Source: Alphaproteobacteria bacterium (lineage in GTDB: Bacteria; Pseudomonadota; Alphaproteobacteria; Rhizobiales; Methyloligellaceae). From it: a DNA stretch of 64,000 bases. The DNA is taken from assembly GCA_016869535.1 (NCBI GenBank), contig VGDX01000005.1:90433-154432 (forward strand). The letters run 5' to 3'. Shown here one piece after another: positions 17,634 through 26,547 of this stretch (positions are counted from its first letter, which is position 1; each line of letters begins with the position of its first letter). A program made the translations under genes and the position numbers. The notes under the pieces are model-generated. The model was not told where the DNA came from, did no database searches, and saw only the letters and a program-made list of their open reading frames with translations.

Positions 17634-17665
17634 TTCAGGTTAAACTCCTGATATTTATACCTGAA
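17634..17665 (-). promoter_or_regulatory. Inverted repeat upstream of the transposase start
   Basis: TTCAGGT (17634-17640) and ACCTGAA (17659-17665) form a perfect 7-base inverted repeat 16 bases before the transposase ATG. On the minus strand the interior contains TATAAATATC, a possible -10, so the site could be the transposase promoter/operator or part of the IS end. Confidence 0.45.
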
Positions 17666-17694
17666 TCGTGACAGTCCCGCCAGAAATCAGTGCT

Positions 17695-18498
17695 TTATCC
17701 GGCGAATGCGGGTTCAAGATAGGCCGCCACGTCCCAGGCCTGCTGCACGGTCAGGACCGGATCTTGATAATCGATGCCGAACGGCATGTTGTCGTGGATA
17801 TAGGCGGCGGCGTAATCGAGCTTGGCCATGCCGGCGCCGGCATTGAAGCTGTCATCCCCCCAAAGCGGCGGGATGGTGTACCCAACGTGAGGCGTGAGGC
17901 GCTTTTCCCCCTGCCCGTCGGCCTTGTGGCAATTGGCGCAGAACTTGGCATAGACCGCTTCGCCACGAGTCGCGTCCGGCTGTTCCGCCGTCGTAGGCAA
18001 AGGTCTTAATCCCATGCCGGCGACACGCACGCCTTCCGGCGAATCGGTCCCCACGAATTTGATGTAGGCGATCAGCGCCTGCATCTCGTGGCCATCCTCG
18101 GGAAGCGGCTTGCCATTCATGCTGCGCGTCATGCAGCCATTGATGCGCTCGCGGAGCGTCTGCACATGATCGTTCACCATCATGGGATAGGTGGCGAAGG
18201 TCGAGACGAAGGGAGCCGCGAAGGGCTGGAGACCGGCGTCCAAATGACAGCTCTGGCAGGCGAGGTCGTTACCGGCGAAACGCAGGGCGGGATCGGACGC
18301 GCTCTTGCCGATATGGCGCGGCGTATCGACGATCAAATCCTTGCCGTAGCGGATGAGATCGTTCTCGGCGCCGGGTCCGAGGCGGCTCACGTCGGCCGTG
18401 TACCAATTGGTCGGCCAGGCCCAGAGCAGATAGCCGATGCCAAGCCCTGATAGAGCCGCGATAACGCTTGCGGCAGCGATGGTCGCCCAGTCCCGCAT
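17695..18498 (-). CDS. Dihaem cytochrome c, TsdA (thiosulfate dehydrogenase)-like
   Basis: The 267-residue protein has one N-terminal membrane/signal segment (IAAASVIAALSGLGIGYLLWAW) and two haem sites, CQSCH and CANCH. The text around the first haem (GNDLACQSCHLDAGLQPFA, then ERINGCMTRSMNGKPLP) matches the TsdA/TsdA-like family, which couples two thiosulfates to tetrathionate or runs the reverse reaction. GGGGAG precedes ATG 18498. It is exported and probably held at the inner membrane by its uncleaved N-terminus. Other cytochrome c family roles are possible, since no sulfur-oxidation genes are adjacent. Confidence 0.8.
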   Translation of the reverse strand: MRDWATIAAASVIAALSGLGIGYLLWAWPTNWYTADVSRLGPGAENDLIRYGKDLIVDTPRHIGKSASDPALRFAGNDLACQSCHLDAGLQPFAAPFVSTFATYPMMVNDHVQTLRERINGCMTRSMNGKPLPEDGHEMQALIAYIKFVGTDSPEGVRVAGMGLRPLPTTAEQPDATRGEAVYAKFCANCHKADGQGEKRLTPHVGYTIPPLWGDDSFNAGAGMAKLDYAAAYIHDNMPFGIDYQDPVLTVQQAWDVAAYLEPAFAG

Positions 18499-18589
18499 CG
18501 CCTACTCCCCTCTTAGACCACTATAACGCTGATGCGCCCGCGCGCGTCAGCCCTTATATGAAGGCTTCGAAACCCGCCATCGCGATATC

Positions 18590-20911
18590 ATGAATAAAGA
18601 AGCCGCCGCCGAAGCGCACCTCGCCACCGACCCCGTCTGCGGGATGATGGTCGATCCGCATGGCGGCAAGCCCACTTACGACCACGCGGGTCGCACCTAT
18701 TATTTCTGCTCGGAGGGCTGCCGCACGAAATTCGCCGCGGACCCCGGTCGCTATCTCAACAAGTCCGGCGCGCCGGAGCCTCTGCCGATGGGCACGCTCT
18801 ATACCTGCCCCATGCACCCGCAGATCGTGCAGGAGGGACCGGGCAATTGCCCGATCTGCGGCATGGCGCTCGAGCCCATGGGCGCGCTGCCCGAGGACGT
18901 GGACAATCCGGAGCTGATCGATTTCACGCGGCGCCTGTGGGTGGCGGTGCCCCTGTCGCTTGCGCTCGTCGCGCTCGACATGGGCGCGCATGTGTTCGGC
19001 ATCGATCTTTTGCCCTTTGTCCCCGCGCATGCCGAACAATGGCTCAAGCTCGCCCTCGCCATACCGGCGGTGCTGTGGTGCGGCTGGCCGTTCTTCGAGC
19101 GCGGGCTCGCCTCGCTCCGCACGGGCTGGCTCAACATGTTCACGCTGATTGCGCTCGGCACCGGCGCGGCGTTCCTCTACAGCCTGGTCGCGGTCGTGGC
19201 GCCGCAACTCTTCCCCGCGTCCATGCAGGACGCGCACGGGATGATTCCGACTTATTTCGAGGCGGCCGCCGTGATCGTGGCGCTGGTGCTGGTCGGCCAG
19301 GTGCTCGAATTGCGCGCGCGCGAACGAACCGGTGGCGCCATCCGCGCGCTTCTCGACCTCGCACCGAAGACCGCCTTGCGCGTGCTCAAGGACGGCAAGA
19401 CCGAAACCGTGCCGCTCGCTTCGGTCAAGGTCGGCGACATTTTGCGGGTCAGGCCCGGCGACAAGATCCCGATCGACGGCACCGTCACCGAAGGCCGCAG
19501 TTCCGTCGATGAGTCGATGCTCACCGGCGAGCCGGTTCCCGTCGAGAAGGTGACCGGCGACCGCGTCACCGGCGGCACGCTGAACGGTTCGGGTTCGTTC
19601 GACATGCGCGTCGACCGCACCGGCGCCGAGACGACTCTCGCTCAGGTGGTGAACATGGTGGCGTCGGCGCAGCGCTCGCGCGCGCCGATCCAGCGGCTTG
19701 CCGATACCGTGTCGGGTTATTTCGTGCCGGCGGTGATCCTGGTTGCCATCGTCGCCTTTATTGTCTGGCTCCTGGTTGGACCTGCGCCGCAGCTCGCCTA
19801 TGCGCTGGTGGCCGCGGTCAGTGTGCTGATCATTGCGTGCCCTTGCGCGCTTGGCTTGGCAACGCCGATCTCCATCATGGTGGCCACCGGCCGCGGCGCG
19901 CAAGCCGGTGTGCTGGTGCGCAACGCCGCGGCTCTGGAGCGTCTTGCCGCCGTGAATACGCTGGTGGTGGACAAGACCGGCACGCTCACCGAAGGCAAGC
20001 CCAAGCTGACCGGTGTCGAAGCCGCTCAAGGTTTCAGCCAGGACAAGGTGCTCAGCCTCGCCGCCGCACTCGAAGCCGGCAGTGAGCATCCCCTGGCCGA
20101 AGCGATCCTGCGCGGCGCCGAGGAACGGGGGCTGAAACCCGGCAAGACGGAAGGCTTCGACTCCATCACCGGCCAGGGCGTCAAGGGCCGCGTCGACGGA
20201 ATTGACGTTCTGCTCGGCAACCAGCGTCTGCTGCAAGAGGCAGGCATCGACGCAAGTCCGCTGGCCGCGGACGCCGAGGCGCGGCGCAAGCGCGGCGAGA
20301 CGGTGGTGTTCCTCAGCGCCGGAGGCAAGTTGGCCGGGATCGTCGCCGTGGCCGATCCGATCAAATCGACCGCGGCCGAGGCCATCGCCAAGCTGCATAA
20401 GCTTGGGCTTCGCATCGTCATGGCCACGGGCGATAACGAGACTACGGCGCGCGCCGTGGCTGACGAGCTTGGCATCGACGAAGTCCATGCCGGGTTCAGG
20501 CCCGAGGACAAGCTCGTGCTGATCGAGAAGCTGCAACGCGAGGGCCGCGTGGTGGCCATGGCCGGCGACGGTATCAACGATGCCCCGGCGCTGGCACGCG
20601 CCGATGTCGGCATCGCCATGGGCACCGGCGCCGACGTGGCCATGGAGAGTGCCGGCCTCACGCTGCTCAAGGGCGATCTGCGCGGCGTGGTGCGGGGCGT
20701 CAATCTCGCTCGCGCCACCATGGCCAACATCAAGCAGAATCTGTTCTTCGCCTTTGTCTACAACGCGCTCGGCGTGCCGATCGCGGCCGGCGTGCTTTAC
20801 CCAGTGTTCGGCATCTTGCTGTCGCCGATCATCGCCGCCGCCGCCATGAGCCTGTCATCGGTCTCGGTGGTCGGCAACGCGCTGCGCCTCCGCAATGCCG
20901 ATCTCGGCTAG
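18590..20911 (+). CDS. Copper-translocating P1B-type ATPase with YHS and heavy-metal-binding N-terminal domains
   Basis: The 773-residue pump begins with a YHS domain ([22 protein letters not shown], residues ~12-58), then a Cys/His-rich domain [26 protein letters not shown] (split here: YTCPMHPQ and CPICGM are the key parts, ~67-93). There is no HMA ferredoxin-like domain. The core has TGEPVPVEK, the intramembrane CPC in [12 protein letters not shown], phosphorylation motif DKTGT, and [10 protein letters not shown]. Together these indicate Cu(I) export from the cytoplasm. No CueR/CsoR-like regulator is adjacent. The stop overlaps the convergent ndvB stop. Confidence 0.93.
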   Translation: MNKEAAAEAHLATDPVCGMMVDPHGGKPTYDHAGRTYYFCSEGCRTKFAADPGRYLNKSGAPEPLPMGTLYTCPMHPQIVQEGPGNCPICGMALEPMGALPEDVDNPELIDFTRRLWVAVPLSLALVALDMGAHVFGIDLLPFVPAHAEQWLKLALAIPAVLWCGWPFFERGLASLRTGWLNMFTLIALGTGAAFLYSLVAVVAPQLFPASMQDAHGMIPTYFEAAAVIVALVLVGQVLELRARERTGGAIRALLDLAPKTALRVLKDGKTETVPLASVKVGDILRVRPGDKIPIDGTVTEGRSSVDESMLTGEPVPVEKVTGDRVTGGTLNGSGSFDMRVDRTGAETTLAQVVNMVASAQRSRAPIQRLADTVSGYFVPAVILVAIVAFIVWLLVGPAPQLAYALVAAVSVLIIACPCALGLATPISIMVATGRGAQAGVLVRNAAALERLAAVNTLVVDKTGTLTEGKPKLTGVEAAQGFSQDKVLSLAAALEAGSEHPLAEAILRGAEERGLKPGKTEGFDSITGQGVKGRVDGIDVLLGNQRLLQEAGIDASPLAADAEARRKRGETVVFLSAGGKLAGIVAVADPIKSTAAEAIAKLHKLGLRIVMATGDNETTARAVADELGIDEVHAGFRPEDKLVLIEKLQREGRVVAMAGDGINDAPALARADVGIAMGTGADVAMESAGLTLLKGDLRGVVRGVNLARATMANIKQNLFFAFVYNALGVPIAAGVLYPVFGILLSPIIAAAAMSLSSVSVVGNALRLRNADLG

Positions 20912-23568
20912 GGCACGATCTCGACACTGGTGGCGGGCGGGTCTGCGGTCGGCGCGGGTCCCCGCGGCAGGCGCGGACGATACGCCCGCGGCGTGGCCAG
21001 CATGCGCCAGGTGGCGAAGGCGTTGAACGGCGACCGCTCCAGCAGCGCGATGGCCACCGCGGCGAGGAAGGGCAGGCTTTGCACCAGCAGCACGGCGCTG
21101 AAGACGGAAATCTCGAACACCTGCTCGTAATTGGTGAGATAGAGCACGAGCGATCCGAGCACGAGCAGCAAACCGAGCACCGCTTCCCAGAAAGCCGGGA
21201 AACTGTCCGACCAAGCGCGCCCGCCGCCTTTGGTTGTGCGAATGAAGGGCAGCCCATCCCGGATCACGCCTTCGGCCACGGCGCGGCCGACGGTGAATTG
21301 CAAGGCCATGGCCGAGAGCGCGGCGCCGAACGATGCGAAGAGCGGCGCCCGCACGCGCGTGCGGTAAAGCACCATGAAGTGCAGGAACATGACCGCGAAG
21401 GTGGCGAGTACCGGCAGCAGAAGCACCGATTGCGGCACGGCGATGCCGTAGAACGCCACGAGCGGCATCCAGATGAGATTGAGCACGGCGATGAGGACGC
21501 CGAGGCTTTCGGCGCCGAGCCAGGTCAGCCAGCCGAACAGGAATTGCCCGCGTTGCTGCGCCGTGAGCCGGCTGCGGCCGGGAAGAAACGCGCGCCAATG
21601 CTTCTTGATGAGTTGCACGCCGCCATAAGCCCAGCGATGACGCTGCCTCTTATAGGCCTCGAAGTCGCTCGGCAGCAGTCCCCAGCCGTAACGCGTGCGC
21701 GTGTAATGCGAACGCCAGCCCCGCGCCAGCAGCGTGATGCCGAGATCGGTGTCCTCGACAATAGTGTCGCTCGACCAGCTGCCGGCATCGAGCAAGGCGG
21801 CGCGGCGGATCAGGCACATCGTGCCGTGCGTGACGATGGCGTTCACCTCGTTCCGCTGCACCATGCCGATGTCGAAGAAGCCGGCATATTCGCGGTTCAT
21901 CACCGTCTGGGTAATGGTGCGGCGGCCATCGCGATGATCCTGCGGCGCCTGCACCAAGCCGACTTCCGGATCGGTGAAAGCAGGCACGAGATCCTTCAGC
22001 CAATCGGAATGCACCACGTAGTCCGCATCGAGCACGCCGATGATCTCAGCTTCCGGCGCGGTGTGTTCGAGCGCGAGCCTGAGCGCGCCGGCCTTGAAGC
22101 CCTGCAGCTCATCGGCGCGCACGAATTTGAAGCGCTCGCCCAACAATCGGCAATGATCCTCGATCGGCTCCCACAGAGCGGGATCGGGCGTGTTGTTGAT
22201 CACCACGATGCATTCGAAATCGGGCCAGTCGAGCTTGGCGACGCTGTCGAGCGTCTGCCGGAGCATCTCGGGCGGCTCGCGGTAGGCCGGAATGTGGATC
22301 GATACGAAGGGTGTATGCGCGGGCATGACGCCACCCGGCGGCAGCAAGCGCACAGGTGCACCGCCGAACAGAATGGCGGCAAGTTCCTCGATGCGGCGCC
22401 GAATGATCATAATGAGCGGAATGAGAAGAAGTGCGCCCGCGAACATGGCGATCTGCGCACCGAGCACGAAATAATGCGTCACCCAATAGTCGACGACATT
22501 GGCGGACCAAGCGCCGATCATTTGCGCGGTTAGCGCCAGCACACCTGCCTGCGCCGCGGTCACGCGGGGGATGGCGAAGATCGGAATCGACAGCAATAGT
22601 CCGATGGCGAGGCCCGTCATCATCTTGAAGAAGAAGTTCGGCGTCTCCACCGTCCCGGCGAGGGCGAATTTAAGCTCGCGGTCGGCGTTGAAAATCCCCC
22701 AATAGGGGCCGACACTGCCTTCGTTGGTCTTCCACGGCTGATCGAAAGCCTCGATGATCGAATAGTCGATGCCGATGTCGTCCGCGCGCGCGATGAAATC
22801 GCGTATGACTTCCGCCTGGATCAGCGGTCCCGGCACGGCCGCGTTGCGATTAAGGCCGGCGCTCGGCCAGCCGAACTCGGCGATCACGATGCGCTTGCCC
22901 GGGAACGCTTCGCGCAGGCGCTTATAGACATCCATCGCATGATCGACGGCGGCGGAGCCCGGCATGCCTTCCCAGTAGGGGAGGATATGCACGGCGAGGA
23001 AATCGACCGAGGACGCAAGCTCGGGATGGTCTAGCCAGATGTCCCACACCTCGGCAGTGGACACCGGCACGGACACTTCGCGCTTCACGCGCTGGATGTT
23101 GTCGATAAGCTTGTTGACGGCTTCCTTGGTATCGTAAGCCTGGCTTCGGTAGATCGTTTCGTTACCGAGGATCACGCCATCCACATTGCGGTTGCTGTTG
23201 GCAAGCGCGATGACGTTTTCGATCTCCTTCTCGTTCCGCTCTTCCGTGTAGGTGTCGAGCCAGGCGCCGAGCGTGACGTGGAGGCCGTACTCGGAGGCTA
23301 TCTCCGGCACAAGCTCCAGGCCTTGCGTGGCACTGTATATCCTGACGGTGCGCGTATAGGGGGCGATCGCTTCGAGGTCGGCGCGAATTTGCGCTTCCGT
23401 CGTGTCATCGGCTTCGCCGTCGTTCTTCGGATTGACCGGCGCGAAAGAAACGCTGGCGAGCGCACCATTGGCGCTCGGCGGCGTCACGGCCTCATGCATC
23501 AGGAACCAGACTGCCGCATGGAGAGCGATCGCCAGGGCGATCACAACGGCGACGAGAGCGTTGCGCAT
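20908..23568 (-). CDS. ndvB: Cyclic beta-(1,3)-glucan synthase NdvB-like: GH17-like domain fused to family 2 glycosyltransferase
   Basis: The 886-residue inner-membrane protein has an N-terminal anchor (residues 1-25) and a periplasmic GH17-like domain (~45-300) with both acidic residues, GNETIYR (Glu137) and [10 protein letters not shown] (Glu231). Membrane helices follow (~315-400), then a processive GT2 domain with GVLDADY (DxD), [14 protein letters not shown] and the QRHRWAYG (QxxRW) motif, then C-terminal membrane helices. This architecture is that of Bradyrhizobium NdvB, which polymerises UDP-glucose into cyclic beta-(1,3),(1,6)-glucan; the GH17 part probably acts on the chain as a transglycosylase. 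NdvD and NdvC genes follow upstream, supporting the call. Confidence 0.85.
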   Translation of the reverse strand: MRNALVAVVIALAIALHAAVWFLMHEAVTPPSANGALASVSFAPVNPKNDGEADDTTEAQIRADLEAIAPYTRTVRIYSATQGLELVPEIASEYGLHVTLGAWLDTYTEERNEKEIENVIALANSNRNVDGVILGNETIYRSQAYDTKEAVNKLIDNIQRVKREVSVPVSTAEVWDIWLDHPELASSVDFLAVHILPYWEGMPGSAAVDHAMDVYKRLREAFPGKRIVIAEFGWPSAGLNRNAAVPGPLIQAEVIRDFIARADDIGIDYSIIEAFDQPWKTNEGSVGPYWGIFNADRELKFALAGTVETPNFFFKMMTGLAIGLLLSIPIFAIPRVTAAQAGVLALTAQMIGAWSANVVDYWVTHYFVLGAQIAMFAGALLLIPLIMIIRRRIEELAAILFGGAPVRLLPPGGVMPAHTPFVSIHIPAYREPPEMLRQTLDSVAKLDWPDFECIVVINNTPDPALWEPIEDHCRLLGERFKFVRADELQGFKAGALRLALEHTAPEAEIIGVLDADYVVHSDWLKDLVPAFTDPEVGLVQAPQDHRDGRRTITQTVMNREYAGFFDIGMVQRNEVNAIVTHGTMCLIRRAALLDAGSWSSDTIVEDTDLGITLLARGWRSHYTRTRYGWGLLPSDFEAYKRQRHRWAYGGVQLIKKHWRAFLPGRSRLTAQQRGQFLFGWLTWLGAESLGVLIAVLNLIWMPLVAFYGIAVPQSVLLLPVLATFAVMFLHFMVLYRTRVRAPLFASFGAALSAMALQFTVGRAVAEGVIRDGLPFIRTTKGGGRAWSDSFPAFWEAVLGLLLVLGSLVLYLTNYEQVFEISVFSAVLLVQSLPFLAAVAIALLERSPFNAFATWRMLATPRAYRPRLPRGPAPTADPPATSVEIVP

Positions 23569-23657
23569 TCTACTGAAATCTCTAATTAGACTCGGCCAGC
23601 CCGCCCCCTCGGCCGTCGAGCCGTTAAGAACCCTGCAGTCCCTCCCTTAAAACGTTA

Positions 23658-24200
23658 TTAGTTAGAAATAGTTCCGTCTTTTCCCGTCGCGCCGGTCGTT
23701 GCCTGGCTCGACTGCGTCGGCTCTTTTGGCGAAATCCAGCAGCCATGCACCCGCGACGCGAGGCGGTCGGCTGCCTTGGGATCGATCGGTCCCTGTTGCA
23801 CGACACAGCGGAACGCGACCTTCAGATGCTCCTGCGAGCAACCGAAGCGGTCATACAGACCGATATAGCGGTTGGCCGTATCGATATCGTCACGCCATAG
23901 CAGGCTCGTGATCCGCCGCCCGGTCCACACACATTCAGGAGCACCGGCGCCGCGCGGAAGCTTGGCGTCGGCTTCCGCATATTCGGCAACCGCCCTCGCT
24001 TTGGCGCGTTCCTCCTCGGCCTTGGCCTTGGCCTGATCGGCGGATTGCGCCTCCCCCTCGGCTTGATCGTTTGACTGCTGCTCGCCTTGAGTCTGGTCGG
24101 AGGGTCCGCTTTGTGCCTGGGCGGACGGGATGAGAGCAAAGGACAACAACAGACCGCCGGCGATAAGCACCGCGGCGGTTCGGCAACTACAACGCAGCAT
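23658..24200 (-). CDS. ndvD: Small secreted beta-glucan biosynthesis protein, NdvD-like
   Basis: GAGGGG upstream supports ATG 24200 over an in-frame ATG at 24230. The 180-residue product has a signal peptide (AAVLIAGGLLLSFALIPSAQAQ), a Gln/Glu/Ala-rich low-complexity stretch (~residues 30-75, coiled-coil-like), and a compact Cys-containing domain with ECVWTGRRITSLLWRDDIDTA, LYDRFGCSQEH and FRCVVQQG. In Bradyrhizobium a third glucan gene, ndvD, lies between ndvB and ndvC and encodes a small secreted protein; position and composition fit. The molecular role is unknown. Confidence 0.62.
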   Translation of the reverse strand: MLRCSCRTAAVLIAGGLLLSFALIPSAQAQSGPSDQTQGEQQSNDQAEGEAQSADQAKAKAEEERAKARAVAEYAEADAKLPRGAGAPECVWTGRRITSLLWRDDIDTANRYIGLYDRFGCSQEHLKVAFRCVVQQGPIDPKAADRLASRVHGCWISPKEPTQSSQATTGATGKDGTISN

Positions 24201-24372
24201 TAGATTGGGCCCCTCGCTGAACTGTGTCATTTTTGGTCATAGACCACTAAATTTTGTCGGCCCAGCGGCAGACTGAATCTTTATCGCTTCGCAAGCGCAG
24301 TCACCAGAGCAATCCATTGATGTGCGCCTCGAAGCTGCTATTCGTCGCATCCACCCAGCACGAAGTCTCCTC

Positions 24373-25962
24373 ATGGTACGCTCACTTATTCTATTAGCGC
24401 TCGTAGCGAGCGGCATTGGTCTCGTCTGGTATGGCCTGGGCCAGCCGGTTGCCATGCCGCCATCACCTCTGGCGGCGGATGAGAAACTAACGTGCGTCTC
24501 CTACACCCCGTTCCATGGGGACCAGGCTCCATTTTCCCGGCCACGCATCCCCGAGGAGCAGATCGCCGAGGATATGGAGCGGCTTTCCAATCTGACTTCC
24601 TGCGTCCGGACCTATGCCGCGTCCGGCCCGGAACGGATGGTCCCCGAACACGCTAGCCGCCATGGCCTGAAAGTCCTGCAAGGCATTTGGCTGTCGCGCG
24701 ACCTTGCCGAGAACCGAAACGAGATCGAGGCGGCGATAAAGCTCGCCCGAAGCTACCCCGAGACGATCGACGGCTTGGTCGTCGGCAACGAGGCGCTGCT
24801 GCGGGGCGAACTCTCAACTGGCCAAGTCGCGGCCTATCTGGAGGAGGTCCGCAACCGGACCGGGCTGCCGGTCACCTATGCCGATGTCTGGGAGTTCTGG
24901 CTGAAGGCGCCCGAGTTGGCCGATGCGGCCGACTTCGTGACCATCCACATTCTGCCATATTGGGAGGACCACCCGGTCTCGGCCGAGAAGGCAGTGGCGC
25001 ATGTGGATGCAGTTCGCCGGCGGGTCGCGGAGGCTTTTCCAGGGAAGGAGATCTGGATCGGGGAGGTCGGCTGGCCGAGCGCGGGGCGGATGCGGGAGGA
25101 GGCGCTGCCCTCGCCCGCCAATCAAGCCCGCGTGCTGAGCGGGGTCGTGGCGGCGGCCAAGAAGGACGGCTGGAAGGTGAACCTCATCGAGGCCTTCGAC
25201 CAGCCCTGGAAGCGTCAGTTGGAGGGAACCGTGGGGGGGAATTGGGGACTGTTCGACAATGTCGAGCGGGAGCCGAAATTCCGGTTCGGTGAACCGGTGT
25301 CGAACCACAAGCAGTGGCGGCTTGCGGCGGCGCTTGGCATCGGCGCCGCTTTGCTTGTGTTTGTGTCCGCCTGGCTTGCCGGCAAGAGGAGGTCATGGCG
25401 TGAGGATGCGGCGATTGCCGTCATGGCGCTGGCATCGGGCCTCATGTTCGGCTGGGCTGCCTTGAAACTGCCGCAGGAAGGGCTCTTGCCGTTCGACCGG
25501 TTGATAGGCGCCATCATGCTGGCGCTTGCCTTGGCCGTGCCCATGGCCGTCGCTTTTGCCGTCAGCCGCGGCGCGCGACTGCACGGCTTCGCCATGGCGC
25601 TCGACCCATTCCGGTGGCGGGACCGCGAACCTGTCGCGCTTGGTCTCGCCATCCTGCTCGTGGCGGTTGCCGTCATGGCGATGCAGGCCGGACTCGGGCT
25701 CGTGTTCGACCCGCGTTACAAGGACTTTCCTTTCGCCGCGCTCACCGGTCCGGTGGTGGCGCTAGCTATTCTCGCCATTATGACGAGTAACGGCCCTCCC
25801 CGTCCCGGCATCGCCGAGATCGTCGCGGCCTCCCTGCTCGCGGGCTCTGCTCTGTTCATCATCGTCAATGAAGGGATCGCCAACTGGCAGGCGCTGTGGT
25901 TCGCGGGCCTGCTGATCGTGCTCGCGCTTACCGTGCTTCGGGTACGGGCCGCGCCAGGCTGA
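24373..25962 (+). CDS. ndvC: GH17-like membrane protein NdvC (cyclic glucan beta-1,6 branching/transglycosylation)
   Basis: The 529-residue protein has an N-terminal anchor (VRSLILLALVASGIGLVWYG), a GH17 domain (~40-310) with VVGNEALLR (Glu140) and WIGEVGWPSAG (Glu231), and six or more C-terminal membrane helices, with no glycosyltransferase domain. ATG 24373 puts the anchor at the N-terminus; a GTG at 24322 in frame is possible but has no ribosome site. In Bradyrhizobium loss of NdvC yields glucans without normal beta-1,6 linkages, so it is thought to form these bonds in the periplasm. Divergent from ndvD; a shared control region lies at 24201-24372. Confidence 0.82.
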   Translation: MVRSLILLALVASGIGLVWYGLGQPVAMPPSPLAADEKLTCVSYTPFHGDQAPFSRPRIPEEQIAEDMERLSNLTSCVRTYAASGPERMVPEHASRHGLKVLQGIWLSRDLAENRNEIEAAIKLARSYPETIDGLVVGNEALLRGELSTGQVAAYLEEVRNRTGLPVTYADVWEFWLKAPELADAADFVTIHILPYWEDHPVSAEKAVAHVDAVRRRVAEAFPGKEIWIGEVGWPSAGRMREEALPSPANQARVLSGVVAAAKKDGWKVNLIEAFDQPWKRQLEGTVGGNWGLFDNVEREPKFRFGEPVSNHKQWRLAAALGIGAALLVFVSAWLAGKRRSWREDAAIAVMALASGLMFGWAALKLPQEGLLPFDRLIGAIMLALALAVPMAVAFAVSRGARLHGFAMALDPFRWRDREPVALGLAILLVAVAVMAMQAGLGLVFDPRYKDFPFAALTGPVVALAILAIMTSNGPPRPGIAEIVAASLLAGSALFIIVNEGIANWQALWFAGLLIVLALTVLRVRAAPG

Positions 25963-26344
25963 GCACGAGCAAGGCCATGGCGAGCCCGGAGAGGCGCGTG
26001 TTGTAGAGCACAAGGCCGAGAAGCGCGAAGACGAGACCTGCCCCGAAGAATTTCACATCCGGACGCCAGAGCTGGACGCACGCGGCACTGATCGCCGCAA
26101 CGCCGAAGACATTCCACATGAACAGAAAGACCACGCCAAGACGCATGGCACAGACGAGACCTTCTTCGCCGGCCTCGCAAGCAAGGGCGAGCGGCGTGTT
26201 CTCGATCAAGCCGTAACGAAAGAAGAGCGCGAGAGCGAGCGTGCCGAGTGCCATCGCGGCAAGGATCGCCGCCTGCCGCCTTGACGGTAAGAACAGGAGG
26301 CGCATGTCGCCGTCTTTGGCGCCCGCCAAATGATTTCCCTTCAT
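25928..26344 (-). CDS. Small four-helix membrane protein, unknown
   Basis: The 138-residue product has four hydrophobic segments (AAILAAMALGTLALALFF, CAMRLGVVFLFMWNVFGV, AAISAACVQLW, FFGAGLVFALLGLVLYN). I recognise no family. It is convergent with ndvC and overlaps its last 35 bases, which suggests a fixed association with this locus. An in-frame ATG at 26305 would remove a polar 13-residue leader and may be the true start. Confidence 0.65.
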   Translation of the reverse strand: MKGNHLAGAKDGDMRLLFLPSRRQAAILAAMALGTLALALFFRYGLIENTPLALACEAGEEGLVCAMRLGVVFLFMWNVFGVAAISAACVQLWRPDVKFFGAGLVFALLGLVLYNTRLSGLAMALLVLSLARPVPEAR

Positions 26345-26547
26345 GCAAGCCGCCCGCGCAAGTCTCAGCCGGCAATCCTTAACAGGATGGCGAGCAGAAC
26401 GAGAAGCAATTGATCAAGTTCTTTGGGTCTGGCTGCGTACATAAGATAAGTAACGCGAGCCAAAGCCGTAGGTTTCCCGGGGCAGGAAAGTCTTTAAGGC
26501 ACAACCAAAAAGCGATTTAATGGGCTCGCGGCTTCCGGGATGCGCGA

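Larger units (their letters stand above)
16263..17665 (-). mobile_element. IS1380-family insertion sequence (ends approximate)
   Basis: The transposase gene and its 5' flank define the element. I could not match terminal inverted repeats: the sequence upstream of the transposase start has no convincing counterpart downstream of its stop, and no flanking target duplication is evident. Boundaries are therefore only the minimum extent. Confidence 0.55.

Noticed and set aside
18554..20536. 660-codon frame antisense to the copper ATPase
   Set aside because: Composition is His/Arg/Gly-rich as expected for a shadow frame; all ATPase motifs lie on the plus strand.
21079..22533. 484-codon plus-strand frame inside ndvB
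   Set aside because: It is the antisense of the glycosyltransferase domain and has no recognisable motif or ribosome site.
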